Below are positions 26,401 to 40,586 of a DNA stretch of 64,000 bases, piece by piece; the stretch's first letter is position 1, and every line of letters starts with the position of its first letter. Origin of the DNA: Ascaris suum (lineage: Eukaryota > Nematoda > Chromadorea > Rhabditida > Ascarididae); NCBI GenBank assembly GCA_013433145.1, contig CM024187.1, positions 20,697,826-20,761,825 on the forward strand, given 5' to 3'. Under the pieces are notes generated by a model. That model ran no database searches, had not been told where the DNA came from, and saw only the letters and a program-made list of their open reading frames with translations. Position numbers and translations under genes: made by a program.

Positions 26401-29400
26401 ACCCAATACCATCGTGCGTAAATTCAACTACATAGAACATTCCCTGAAATTCTGCAGATTAGAGTGCCCAACACTCAAGGAAAAAAGGATTGAAGAAAAT
26501 CACAAAATGTGGGCTACATTGTTAAGATGAATAGACAGGTCGGTATAAATTTGTCCCTAGGTGCTTTTTATAATACCTTCGCACTGCTTTGAAGCTCTGA
26601 AAAGAATAAGGCAATCGAACAATATGGCATAAACAAGAAGACACCATAATGTTCGAGGCTCAATTCCTTTTCCTTTTTAAACATGAAATAACAATTTCGT
26701 TCTTCACTTCAGTAGGAACTATTCACTCTATTCAATTTACTTTGCGAGAAAAGCAAACATCCAACAAGGTATTTTTTTGACGGCTCTAGATAATGGGCAG
26801 TGGGTTTTCATAATGGTAAATCCATTATATTATTTCAACGACATTTCCGAATTCCGTATTGAAATTGTCGTTCACCTTGAATGTCTTGTCAAACATTTGC
26901 CGACATCAATACGTTTAGCAATAAAACAGAGCGGTAGAGAAATGAAGAAAAATAACAGCGGAGATGGGGATGTCGTTTAATGACACCACAGAACACGTTC
27001 CAACGCCCACTAGCATAGAAAAACGAAATGTGTCTGCGTTCACAAAAATAAGAAATTATGACATCCAAAAAATGTACGTTAAGCTTAATTTAACAGCTGA
27101 TAATACAATCATAAACATCTTTAGAGCTGCAAATCAATGCAGTCATGATTTTGCACTCAGCGTTCCACCACCCGAATCGATATTCTCCACGAGACAACAA
27201 ATACTATAGCCAAAAACCTGTGCACACTCCAGCATAACTTCTTCACATTACCACTCCAAGCTATACGAATTGCACTTGCAATCTTCGTTTATGGGCAAAT
27301 TAGTTCTTAGTAGCAATATTTGCATACCAGTCGCTTGCCCATTACGATGGTCACTTACGTAATGATGAAAAAGTGGAACTCAAGCTTGGCTTGACGATAT
27401 TGTAAGAATTGTAAGAAGGCAGGCTTACTTTCAGCAATCGTCGAAAGGTCACAAGGTCAATAACCCTCATTCTCATTCACTAATATAACCAACTCACCTC
27501 ATCAACATGGCAGAAAAAAATCCTCTATTTTCACGTCTACGCGATTGTCAATTAACTATCAATGCTAAAATGTTGTTCCTATTGGATTCAAAAGTAAGGA
27601 AAAATCCACCAACATAAAACAACTACTCAATTTACAAATCGAACAACACGATAATCGACCTTTTATGATCGATAACGACCCATTAAAGAAATGATCAGAG
27701 CACAATTTAATACGCGCTGATGCCTCTTGAATCACCAAACTATAATTCTTTCGATGACTCAGAAAACAATGCCTGAGTCACCTCAACAGCAGTGCACAGG
27801 TTCCATCTATTGTTTAAAATATCTTAGGGCAGCTCAACAGACAGTATCAATCAACGAGGTAACCACGAAATTTTTCGAGATGAACGACTGTCGAAGAACA
27901 AGCGGATTCAGCCTCTTCATACACCGTTCAACGTAAAATGGAACAAGCGGCGATCAATATATACTATTAATTTACTGAAGTGCAACTTTTGAGCTCACGC
28001 AGATCTTTTTCGCATGACGCATTACAACAACATCCAATAACGAAATGGTAAACAACGACCATTCTCATTCAAGGAAGTTAGAGGTAAATTATGAAAGACT
28101 CAGCTACATTAGTTTTTGCCGAAAACAATCAGAACAACATGCACTTTCATGCTTACAGCACAACTTTCATCTAATTTTCATAACGAAAGCACCAAAAAAT
28201 CTCAAAGAAATGCAGAATTTATTGCGTAAATAAATAAATAGTTCACTTTGAAAAAAACTACCCATATGCTATGCAGCCCACATGTCAGCGAAAAAGGAAT
28301 GGCCAATATTCAATTAAGACGAACTAAAGGGGAAAAAAATCCGAGTGCATTCATCTGACAACCGAGAGCTATTACGGTTTATAGAGGGCGTAAAAGCAAC
28401 AAGCGTAAAACAAAGCGGATTGGACGATGAGGTTCAAAAATTTTTACACTCCAGTGGATCTCGGCTCAAATATCTTCTTAATAAATTAAAACGAAATTTA
28501 AGAGCGTCAATTTAACTGAGCGGTTCTTTTTAAAAAACAGCCGCTTCACAGCAAAACTAATATTCTTTTTAAGTATCAATATTCAGACAAGGCAATACGC
28601 AGCGAGAACACTTCCGGAAAGTTTTTCTCAAAGAATTCAATGAAGCAGGAAAAAAATCGTCACAGTGTACCTCAAGGATTAACTGAGCAACCCTAATCGT
28701 TCGAAACTTGAATTGTCATTGTCGAATCTTCCCCAGAATAAAAATTTATAAAATGAGTAATAGTATGAATTCAAAAAATTATTTCTGTGCAACTCTGAAA
28801 TGACTGGATTTCGATATAAAAGTCAATTAGTGAACTCAAAAAGTTTTCGATTGCGAACAATGTTACAGCCACAAAAAAACTAACAAAATTTAAGCAATAA
28901 TTTTGATTAAAAAACTTAGCTATCCTCTAAAACGTGCTATAATGACACAGGTGCATTCGATGACACCTGGGTACCGATAAAATTCGAGGAATTCCATTAC
29001 TTGACATTTGTATTCATTTTATAAGCATTTCAATTTCAGTGATGACAGCTTCTTATGTAAAAACCTCGTTCTTCTCAAGAAATTTTCATGGGAATCATTC
29101 GTGGTGACGTTTTAAGCCGCCCGGCAGAGACGGAATACATCGAAAGTTGTTTATCCAAATGCGAAATAGCCGCCAACATTGTTGTCTAGAGGATCTGATA
29201 AGGCGTCATGAGTGTATGCTGCCAACATACGAACGCCCCGGTACAATCCCCAACTAATTAGCCCTGTCCAAAATCATGTCCTTAACAAGCAACGATTTTC
29301 TGGTACCCGTATCTCTTCGTTTACGTGAGTGTTCACTTAAAAAGGCACCTTACAACGCCTCACTCCCGAGTGGATGACCACTGCTTGCAGCTTATAGCGA

Positions 29401-32400
29401 TCGGGTTCACATCAATTCCAGTGATACATCGACAGGAATGGATTGTATTCTGCTCATTTCAAAAGGATGGATCCCATTAAGCACGATGAGAGAAAAGGGC
29501 GTGATGCAATTTGAAGAGGATGAAAAACGAACAAGAAACGAGAAGAAAAAACGGATAGCAGATAGACTGGGACTTGGAAGAGGAAACACGGAGAATGCGG
29601 AGAGGTGAGAGGAAAAGAGTAGAGAGAGGAAGCCGCAAGATGGGAGATATAAGTAGACTGCGTTTTCCTTACAGGAGAGTGCAACGCGAGCGCCATCAAG
29701 AGAAGTGCTCCGTGCAAATATGAGACACAGACCGGCAGACATTCCGCCTCTAAAGCGCCACCCACAACACGGTGCCATGCAGGCGACCTCGCTACTGCCT
29801 ATGCTACGTGATTTTAGCCACAATATGAGACGCTCCACCCAATAAACGCGAATCAGGTTGAAGCGCTAAATTCGAATCATTCCCATCTTCCACCTGTTTA
29901 TCAAGGCAATTATTACTGTTTGGTCAAGCAAGCATACATCTGCTGAACGAGCTTAATGAAATGATACAAAATTTTTGTCACTTTTTTTCATCGAAATCTA
30001 CATATATGAATTATAATTATAAAGTTTTCAAGACCACAGTAAAAAATTGATGACGTTAAACCTCTTTATCAGGTATAGCGAATCCAAATGCTGAGTTCTA
30101 GTAACCAAACTTGCTTTATAGGCAAATCACGGAATCTAAAATTGGCTGTGATTATCAGACATTAGGTTTAGATTTCAAAAAGCGATCCAGATAAAGATTA
30201 AAAAACCCTCGGGAGCACAAAACAAGACTGAAAATGGTCCAAACCTCCTTTCAAAACCTCGAAAGCTTACAATTGGGAACTTCTCACAAAAATTTAGCGT
30301 TTTTGAGATTGCCGTTAATAAAGAAAAACTTGTAAACTCGTCTATAATGAAAACATTGGATGAAACAACGCTAAACATCAAGTATTCCTTACATAATGAG
30401 CAACTCCTGCTCACAGGTAAAAAAGATTTGTCGAGAGAATGCATCATAACGACAGAACTAGCGCATTCCAGTTCACAAAGTAACGCTGCTTCATTGGAAA
30501 ATGGGCTTGCAGTACAACTGAACAATCGATGACCAAAATTTAGCATAAATTCGACTTGCAATAAATTCAAAAAAGAGCAAACTTTTTAAATATAAGGGAC
30601 AAAAGAAATCACAGTGAAAGCACTTCCGAGGGAGGATGCAACTTCACTGTCAAATCCGAACAACACATCCAAAAGACTACTTCCGCCCATATTCATAAAG
30701 AAAAGATACGCGGATTCCCTCTTATTAGAAAAAGACGCCATTGGCAAAATAAAGGATCAAAAAGAAAAAAAAATAGAATTTTCACAGATATCTTTGAATA
30801 CCGTCAGAATGCTTGTTCCAGTGATCACCTGGCCCTGACAATTTTTCGATCGGCACATCCACTCAAATTTCAAAATGTGCTAACAGTCGCAAAGCTCTTA
30901 TTTTTGCCACCCGCCGCGTCCTTCCAGGACATGGTTATTATCCCCTTAAGGTAATCTCCTACGCCTATCGCCTTCCTAATCAAAACGTAACACCTACCTG
31001 GGAGCTGAACTTGAAAATAAGATTCAGGAAAAAAAGAACCGCAAATACCGACTCCATACTCATGACCAGCATTAAAAACTGATCAGTGAAACAAACACCG
31101 TTAGCCTGAACCTTGATGTATTAACAAATAAGGGAAAAGCAAAATTACTTACACATTTTGGACGGCGTGCGTTGTGTTGAATGCTGGTGAGGAGTTTTAT
31201 GCGAACGCCGAAACGATCGCTCCGCCATGCTGAACTTTTTATGCATCTCCGAATTGGTTCCATTAGTTGAGCAAATCATCGACGCATCACTATCATCGCC
31301 GTTAATCAGCCTGTCCAAACTTTCGGTCTGGCTAGCCCGTCTCTGAAGCACTGCAGCGTTTTCCAATTCGAAATCCTCGGCACTACACTTGCTTTCTTCA
31401 TTTGCATAATTCTGCAGGTCGAACGGCACCTTCATACATAGCTCTTCGTAAATGCGCGCGACAACCTGCGGCTTTATGTGTGCAAATCTGCAACGACTTA
31501 CTTTAGTGATGAGTATAAAACGAAGTTGGCGATAGCTTCAATTGCTTAGTCTTTCAAATACCGGCAAGATGTCTCTCCTAAACACGACTCCCCCTGCCGC
31601 TACCGATGGCAAGCGTACCGCATCACAGCCTGAAAACGACAAGAGGAGTCGCATAAAACAAGCATATGAAATCAAAAACCTTTTGAATCACAAAAAGCAC
31701 TTATTTCATCAACTAGATAAAATAAACAATGCGGTAGTTGGAAAAAAAGATGCGCAATGGAAGCTAAAAAAGCATACAACCTCTGCAGTGATGCAGACAC
31801 CGCCGTTTTGAACATAAGCATATAAGCCATTTAAAGCCTTCGTACTATGAAGAAACCTAGCCTAATCTAGAAAAAATTATTGGCACATCAGAAATAAACC
31901 ACTTATATTCGCCGGTAAAAAGCACTTCACTTATCCTCATGTACTTCTGTTGCTTTTTTTCGAAAGAAGTCTAGCTTCGATTAAACACATCACAAATTGA
32001 TAGCCAAAACGCAAATTCGACAAAGATTAGTAGGCCCACTGACAGCAAGTTAGTAGATCTATCAATAGGGCCATACAATTCGTTGATCAAGAAGTCAAAC
32101 GGCAAAATAAACGAACTGGTCAGAAATCGTCTCATCCAAAAAGTCTCGTAGCCGCTGCACATCACCAGCAAAATAAATGAATCGTAACTTATTGAGCACC
32201 TGAAAGCTTAAAAAACTGAAGCGTAGTAGAGGAAATCGTACGACGTGCGTTTTTGCATCCCCTGCAAAAATTAAATCAGTAAATGAAATCTTAGAATAGC
32301 AGTGAATAATTTCGCTAACCCGAACGCTCCCATACGTCTTCTACACACGGTTCCTTTCTCTACGACCAGATCAATATAAAATGTAGGTGGACTTTTTAGT

Positions 32401-35400
32401 CTCTCTAGGTGCCTTACGGACTTAATCAATCAACGCGGAACTGCCAGATGAATCCATAAGGTAAGGTAAACCATCCAGTTTTTAATCATATCTTCAATGG
32501 TTCCGGACTTGGAACCACTACCGGACATAGACGGAGACGTAAACACGTAGACACGCATGAATAAGACGTCAGAATATTGAAAAATCACTCTTCTGACCTC
32601 TCAATTTTTTCTCATCGCACGCATGATTTTTCTCCTCCGGAACTTCCCAAGCGCCTAATTAAACAACCTGGATTCTAAACATCACTTCCCTCTTTCAGTG
32701 CTCTGCTTTGCTTTGAAGCAACTGCAACGCTCAATCAGACTACCTTGTACCATTCAATATCCGAATCTAGCCAAAAAGAAAGGTGATGCTAAAAAAAAAA
32801 CACACAAGACAAAAAAATCAAGAATCCAACGTTGTATGAGAGAAAATAAGGGAAATTTTGGCTCTCTGAATAAACAGCGTGCAAGGCGGACGAATGAAAG
32901 GATATCACTGTACGAAACAAAATGAGTAATAAAGTGAGAGCATACTAAAGTTCAATTTAAAAAGCTCCGCAATATCTACAACAATGCCACTTTGGTACGT
33001 GAGCTCCAACACAATTTAAGCGAAACGATTATTCAACGTCTGAGCATTAGATTTCCTCAAAGAAACTGCTATTAAACAAGGAGTTAGCGAAATGATGTGG
33101 GCACTCTAACAACAATCCGTTCCTTGCAATTGGCACAATCCAAGTGTAGGACTGTTAATAAAAGCGCGATCAACCCATCCATGCTGCTGCTTAGTTCAAA
33201 AACCATTAAAAATTCGTGGATCGGTCGACATTGCTTACAAAAAGAACAAATTATGCAGAGTGAACTCGCTCAGTCAGTACACAGTTCGTTTACGATATCT
33301 TCTGCCCACATTAATATCTCCCAGTGAGTGGTTAAATTTCTGTGTCCTTTAACACATATAGTAAGATTTGCCAGGCGATGATTAACTCGAAATTAACAAC
33401 TACCTTTCCAGTTCCCAGCGTTTAAATGTGATGCGAACAGCGTCTACAATGGGAACCCTACTGTAGACGCTGTTCGCATCACATTTAAAACGTCAGCAAA
33501 CAATATGACAAACAAAAATTTTGAGAGCAAAACCAACGTCGCTATTTTCAACGGCGGATGCGCAATTCTCGTTCAAAAGATGTATCTCGATAAGAGCCAT
33601 CAGTTCGTACTCTCGAAGTCGGCGTTCGCCATCTCTACTTTCGCCGCAACGGTCATATTTGGCTCCCAATTCAGTGCACGACATCAGGACGCTATCATGC
33701 ATAAACTCGTTTACGAGTTTCTGAAAATACATTCGTTGAAGCCGGTTACTTCATATATACGAAATGACACCAATTTTGATTTATCATCGACCCCTGCATA
33801 AAATGTCGCTCCACACATACACTATTCAGCAGTTGACTTCAAAATTTAAGCGTAGAAACATGGTGAGGAAACATTTTTGCCAAAACCATTATCAACAACT
33901 AACAGCAGTAAACAAGTAAACAACACGAAGATCCAGAGAAAAAATTTGAGTATATGACTCGAGTGCAGGAGCAATGACCACTCGCCTAAAAGGTTCTTAG
34001 GACACATGGAAAGCAAAGCGCGATGGCTCATTCCCTTCGGGTGCAGCCTGAAGCACATTAGTGGCTCACATACAACTATTCATCCACGACCAAACCGAAC
34101 CAATTAAAAGATTCTGAAGTCTCTTACCATTTTATGATTCGCGTTCTGGGCCAATTTTTCTTCAAAATTGCAAAACAATCTCTTTTTCTTGATCTGTTTG
34201 CGCTGATGGCTGGAGTTTTGTTTTTTAACGAAAAGTGTTCATTCGGCTGCCACTGCCCTAAAACCGATGGAAGAATGCAAGAAACATACATCGACATTGT
34301 TTGTCCAAGTGTTATGGGTGAAGAAGTTATTGAGTGAATTGATAAGAACGTGGTAGCATTCGGTAGACGTTGAGCACCCATCGAGCATCTTCTCGTAGAA
34401 TGAACCGAATCCAGCTCGCAATTCCTCTTCCGTGCATTCTTGAAAACAATATCCTCACCATTTCGAATCATATGTGCACGTTCATTTACTATGAAAAGAC
34501 CCTCCCTTCAATCCAACCCTCTTCCGTAAATAATGATGCCACCTCATCAACTACAACGTCTCACATACAGCTTCGACGACTATGAGTACAACCTGTATCT
34601 GTACTACTTTCTCTAGGTTAAAGGATAACCAGTTTTACAAAGATGCACCATGGGTGGTCCCTTAAGACAACCATCCTGAACAGTACTTCTCCAATGCTTG
34701 GGCCCAATAAACGAATCATGCATACAGCGTTAATTCATGATAAATATTCAAATCTAATGCAAAAAAGCAACTGGCACAATGCACTGCCACCATTGACCAA
34801 AAATACCGTTTACGAGACAGCGAATGAAAAATGACACTCAGAAAATTGGAAGAAAATTCTTGTGAAAAATAACAACTTAAAACGTTCTTAGCAAGTGGTG
34901 AAAAGAATAATGCAGCAATCAAACAACACTGGAATTCGAGCCAAAAGTTACTATACTTAGGATTTTGTTTTTGGTGAACGCCTGAAATGGATCACTTCGA
35001 TGGAAACTAATTGGCACTGCTTAGAAGCCCTCAAACAGCACCAGGAAAGACGTTTTGGGCATCATTAATTATCAAAGCCGGGAGCATCCGACACTATACC
35101 TTCGAATTAACTCTATTCGTCGTCCAGCCACTAACGCTATGTGATAGATCACTGCTATTTACGCTGATGAAGCGTTCCTTCTATAAATTGGCAAGGCCAC
35201 AAGCGAAAAATTTTGCCGCTACTCGCTTTTCTCTATACACGATGCTGAAGCAAAATTTCTCCAAGTTTCTCAAAGATACTATCGCTTGCTTTAGCTAATC
35301 CGAAGGATCTAAACGTAGTTTCCTTAATAACAGCAATTAACGATTTTCACCCTACCTTCCTTCCCTTTTTTCCTCCATCTAAAAATCTGAAGCCAATACC

Positions 35401-36946
35401 AACACATCGATCAAATCCAACAGTCAAACAAAATAAAACGTCTACTCGTTACAGAGATTTTGCATTGACAAAGCAACGTTGAAAAAACAGCAGTTGTAAA
35501 GGAGCAAACAAAAGACGTTTCACCTCGAACATCACTGCATTCATGGTCGCCTGCGAGTAAGTGCTGCAAGAAAAGTCGAAATTTTTGTCAGAAACTACTG
35601 ACTAAACATTTGTACAAAAGAAAACCGGAAAAGCATCAAAGGACGATGCATCGGGCGAGGGATGAGCACGGCGGAGAGAAGCGCTTACCGAACGAAGTGT
35701 AGCGAGGTGTGTAGGAGGCGTTACGGCGTCTTGCCCTGATTTGCAACATCGTGCGAGCATGCTTCGGCACCTTGCTAGTGCTAATCGCCTTTCTCGAAGC
35801 AGTCATCCCACGCAACATCCCTTTGCTTCGCGAACAAACGCTCTCTTCAAACGACACGCGTGACGAGCTGTCATCAGAAACGTCCAGTGTGCTGCTTCCA
35901 TTCTTCTCCTCTCCGTTCACCATACTGCTGCTGCCTTAAAAACATTCCCTTATTGAATAAAGCATACCGTTCCATCGTCTTCAAATTCTTCTGTCCATGA
36001 CAACATCTTTCAGTTTCTAAAAATTGTCAAACACAGAAAGAAGTTTTTATATGTTTCAATATTCTTTTCTTCCTATCTCCTCTCTTCCCCTCCCCCTCCA
36101 TCCTCCACAACTCTGAAATTCTTTTTTGTGGCCACGATTGCAACATAGTTTTCTCAAATTTCCACACGCCTACGCCGTTACAGGTAAAGACCATAAGTAA
36201 TTTATGTACGCCTCAGCAACATGCGTTCAAAATTGTAAAACAAGTTCACTGTTGCCCTACATGGTAAGCTTGGTTTAGTTAATGTCTGTCATTCAAGGTA
36301 CAGGCTACTTGAAACAAGAATCATGACCCTTGATGAAATGCAGCGCTGTTTCTCAACTCTGCCTGTTAAGAAAAATTCCAGAGGTGATGAAATAGTCGGG
36401 AAATGCGTGTTGTACATTTCGGTTATTAAATTTGAAGGATGCACCTCAATCCCAATGAAATAAAACTGCACATTTCAGCGGAAATCGTGCAGGCACCAAA
36501 GAAATCAAATGTGCGAGCACAGGCAGAAATAGCACCAAAGACAAGAGCTTTCTTGATAAATGATGCACGCTAAAACGGTCGTAAATTGGACGCGGCGCGA
36601 CTCGCCCCCACTTTCTTTCTCTCCCTAAAACCATCGTAATTCGTTATCCCTCTTCTCAAATGCTAAGCAGGGATGACAGATGAAGGGGTCTAGAAGGTTT
36701 TATGATGAACTCTTCTAGAACATCAAAACAGCTAAACAAGCACAAAAAAGACGTAATCCCTCGTAAGTACCTTTCAACTATGAAAACGGTGGTCTGTTTC
36801 ACTTAAAAAACTTGCCTTTGCGCACGAGAGTTTCATGCATTAGCGGAACGTTTTGTGGGCGGTGGTCACCAACCAGTTCACCAATCAGCCCCCGAAGCTG
36901 CTTATATGGTACTTGGTCGCGGCAAAGCTTTTTGCCTGGATTTAGT
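23455..36946 (-). CDS. Treslin/TICRR/Sld3-like replication factor, N-terminus missing (tentative)
   Basis: Eight minus-strand exons join without phase conflict: 36946-36812, 35930-35689, 34438-34290, 33720-33514, 32154-32117, 31487-31153, 25332-25007 and 23781 to 23495 or, read through, to the stop at 23455. They give roughly 580 residues. The middle exons are helical. They contain ELRAGFGSFYEKMLDG, then MALIEIHLLNEN preceded by RLREYE, then a short exon RLRDFLDETISDQ spliced into VARIYEELC and a VPFDL motif. This order resembles the conserved helical core of Treslin, which with TopBP1 loads CDC45 at origins in S phase. The C-terminal three exons are Ser/Arg-rich and disordered, with CDK-type sites RTPSK, SPCK and SPFK. 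The family call rests on remembered pattern similarity, not on an alignment. Upstream exons, perhaps including 37260-37400, remain unresolved. A further exon near 22.8 kb could replace the read-through stop. Confidence 0.5.
33421..33489. repeat. Perfect 28-bp inverted repeat (fold-back hairpin)
   Basis: Arms 33421-33448 and 33462-33489 are exact reverse complements (left arm starts TTTAAATGTGATGCGAACAG) around a 13-base loop. The element lies just downstream, in transcript sense, of the 33720-33514 exon of the Treslin-like gene, hence in an intron. Perfect arms suggest a recent origin, such as a tiny fold-back element or a templated repair event. An assembly artefact is also possible. Confidence 0.9.
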
Positions 36947-39029
36947 CTGTAAGAAGATGCATCAATTATCAGTATCATATATCGAAACACCTCTTTCATC
37001 GCCCACAAACCGGAAGAGGGGAGGGGAATGGATAGTGCAAGCAAGATTTGGTATACAGGGCAGATGCCACTGGAACAAAATGCAAAGTGATATGAAGAGA
37101 AAACGAGGAAAAATAAAAAATTTTTGGTCAGAGTAATCCGCATGGCAATAATTCCTCCTAAAATGAATATGTCGGTGCATTCCGGTTAATAAACTACGTG
37201 GAAGCATCCTATAACTGCAAAATACAAAGACGGATATTGTCATTAAATATAACGAAGTGAAGAACAAGAAAAAAAAACAGGCAGCGTTTTGTGCGCGATC
37301 GAAACGGGCGGCGATTGCCGACTGCATGCTCATATGGACTACGCAATGCGCTCCACTTCATATTTTGGGATTAAATGAGAACTTCTTGATTGGAATACTG
37401 GCAAATCAGTTAGCTTATTTAGTGCTCAATACACTGAGGTCACCAAAAGTGGAACTGCTTTCGCTGTGCGATGCGGCATAGCAGATTACGAGCTTAGAAA
37501 ACGGCTCCTTCTTGCCCATAAAAGGAAGACGCATGCAGCCCAAGAACTGTGAGAAGTTAGCATTAAGGGTTCAGCCAGAATCTAATTATCAAGAAAAGCC
37601 TGAATTAACAGAATCAAAATGTACGTGACGAATCTTTAAAAAATCCTCCGAAGCAAAAAAAAAACCCAGTAGGATTAACTTCAAGTGCATTCTGTACATC
37701 CAACTCATATTTTTTAGGCAGCCTTGAAGATGTATCAATTTTAGAAGCAATAAGCATATTCAATCGGCATCCTGAATTTGGAAGCATGGAATGAGGTTAA
37801 AGGAAAGATCGGAGTCCTCCGTTTGAAAGTCAACTGCGTCTTAGAGTTTCTATAGTTTGGTTTCAACTTTCTTAATCCAAGAAATAGCTCACAAGGAAAC
37901 GCAGAAAAATCTTTTCTTAACATTTATTTCAAGCAATCCCACTCCTCTTCTTTCTCTCGAAATAAAACACAATCCTTTGGCATTTTCAAAATTACAGCCA
38001 ACTGTACTAAAGAACGCAAAAAATGATCAAATTTGCATTACATCAAGTTTGAGCAAAAAAAAAAACCTGTCCGAATTTCTTTCTGCAACCCAAGCCACCA
38101 CCATCAACCCATTACCCCTGGTCATAGTGATGAATGCAACAATCGCGTAATTTCTTACGCCTGGAAAAGCGCGAAGGCGACCTCTTCGAAGTTAGATGTA
38201 TGTGATTCCATTGGGTGCTCTCCCAGCTTCGATTCCCTCACGTCATTTGCATCACGGTAAAACTTGGAGGCAGCAAGCACTGCCTAAAAACAAAATTTAC
38301 AATATCGTGCATACAGTGAGGTATGAGACCGCTGCAATTTTCATCCTATATGCAGAGAAACGAGTGTGCGGGAAGTCATACGAAAAAAAGCCACACAAAT
38401 AGTGCAAGCTTGACCTGCTGATAAGAAAAACATTGACAATTTAATGAACTTAAAAGAACGAAAAAATATTTGCAAAGAAGTTTGGGAACGGAAATCACAA
38501 ACACTGGCGAATTTAAAACCGACAAATGTCACAAGAATATACCAGCATGAAACATCGAAAAAAACGACCGTACAGAAATGGGGAAAAAATGCAGCAATCT
38601 GATTGCCACAAACGAATTCCGACAGCACATATGCATTATTAACAGTATGCTTAGAGCAGAATTTCGTCCCCAAAGTCTCTAAAATACAGGCGTTTTCCTC
38701 CTCGACTCTTGTTTTTGGTCCTCGAGAATCTCTCTCAGCACAGTTTTTGGTTTTTTTTTTTTTTTAAAGGGAAAGAGCAAAGTATGAGAAATTAGATATT
38801 ATAATCTAGAAAAACAAATGAATATGCAGACCTTAGAAGTTGCCGAATAATCTCTTGTCGGGAAGCACATTAAGGTGTATCTAACGATATTTGTAATTAT
38901 TGTAATAGATGAATTAAAACGTGTAGAACTAAATAAGTTTGTACAAAATGTTATTAAAATATAATAGCAGGTGAGATGGTAAACCAGTAAATAAATATCA
39001 TTACACAATAGACGAATAAATGTATAGTA

Positions 39030-39032
<3 letters not shown>

Positions 39033-39122
<90 letters not shown>
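39033..39122. repeat. (TA)n microsatellite, about 45 units
   Basis: An uninterrupted alternating AT tract of about 90 bases. Such tracts can extrude cruciforms and vary in length between individuals; the assembled length may be inexact. It lies in presumed intron or intergenic DNA. Confidence 0.95.
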
Positions 39123-39124
<2 letters not shown>

Positions 39125-40586
39125 CATAGAAAGGAAATGGAAAACGCGGTTGTGCGACAAAAACTTAAGAAAATATATGTTAAAATGAAGCATTTCGCAA
39201 GTGCAAAGACGGAAGTAACAGATGAGTGTTAGAGGACTAGATGTTAATAATGTAGGCGTAAAAAGTAGGTAAAATGCCTACGAGAATAAAAGATGACCAC
39301 GTTTCGGGCCTTATCCATTGGCGTATGGATCTGGGTTATGCGCGGGCCTTCGACCAATATTACATCGATCAACGGGATCCTAACAGACAGCTCCAAGCAA
39401 CATCAGAACGGACACCTGGATTAAGTTGAAAAAATCGACGTTAATTAATCCACGCCCGTGCACCTTTCGCATCCCTCATCGGGAAAAAATTTGTTACGGA
39501 GGGCATTACACGATACAAGCTAAAGCTAAATGTAATACGGCTTGCACTAAACAGATGGAATGGAAGTTGCAGATTGAAAAAACGACTTTTATAAACGATA
39601 ACAAAGGAAGACTACAATTATAAAAACCCGTTGGCCATGAGGTTAGAAACATACAACTACTCTGAAAAACGTACCACACTAGCGTACTGCCTAGCCAACA
39701 ACAACATATATAGAGTACAGAGCAGTTAAAGAGCATTAAGTACTGCGGCGTTTGCAGCAGTAAAATACCTAACGGAACACCTGTAGTGACTGATTCGTTC
39801 GAAGTTAGTACACGATAAGACTTGATTTTAGTACGGAGTGGGAGTCGAAAATGCACTACGCTTGGATCTGCTAGAAGAATTTTGAGGCATCAATGCATCA
39901 AGCTTGCTCTTCTTCCACCCGTTTCTAAAATCATTCGGAAAGGAGACAAGTTGAAGAAAAATTGAATCCAAATGTCATCAGTAGGAACAAGCGAAACGAA
40001 GCAACATCACTGCTTAGCGATAAGAAGTCCTCGATGAAATCTAGCCGAAAGGCTGCTGCAGCGTTATCGGCCAGATCTTATATTGCTTGAAACCCAAACA
40101 AGATATTTTCTCCGCTCGCAGCTGCAAGCTACTTTGACACATCCGTGGATGTTGCATTCATGTGTACAGTATTCAGCTGTGAAACTGCCTCCTCTGAAGC
40201 AATGACGACACGACTGAGGCAATGATGTATATTGACGATAATGCTCATCAAAGAAAAGAATAGGCCGCCATAAAATGGATCAACTCTGATTATGCCCATA
40301 AGAAGGGGAACCTATAGACGAGTCAAAAGACGCCTTAGCAAGTTGACTGCCAACTCAAGACGTTTCTGTCGGACGAATCAGTCAACGTGCCCACCAAATA
40401 GTTCTTTTAAATGAAACGGAAACGCTCCCTGTCCCGAAGGGCAGAAAGAGAAGTCAGTAGCAAAAACATAGGAATTTAGTGGAGAAAAGAGACCTACACG
40501 TGCCCGCCATCGCCTGATCATAGCTCACCTCAGCAAAATTCCAAAAATTGCTAGGAATCCTTCTTATAAGGAAGATGAGAGTGAAA

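Noticed and set aside
29407..29838. Minus-strand open frame of 143 codons
   Set aside because: It is dominated by Ser, Phe and Leu from a CT-rich stretch, has no splice partners in phase, and lies inside a long intron of the minus-strand unit.
30175..30570. Minus-strand open frame of 131 codons
   Set aside because: No domain and no convincing boundaries. One open frame of this length by chance is plausible in 64 kb. I keep it as a possible but unsupported alternative exon.
33505..33801. Plus-strand frame of 98 codons
   Set aside because: It is the antisense shadow of the 33720-33514 exon, whose minus-strand reading has proper splice sites and phase.
39020..39232. Plus-strand frame rich in alternating Ile and Tyr
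   Set aside because: It is only the translation of the TA microsatellite.
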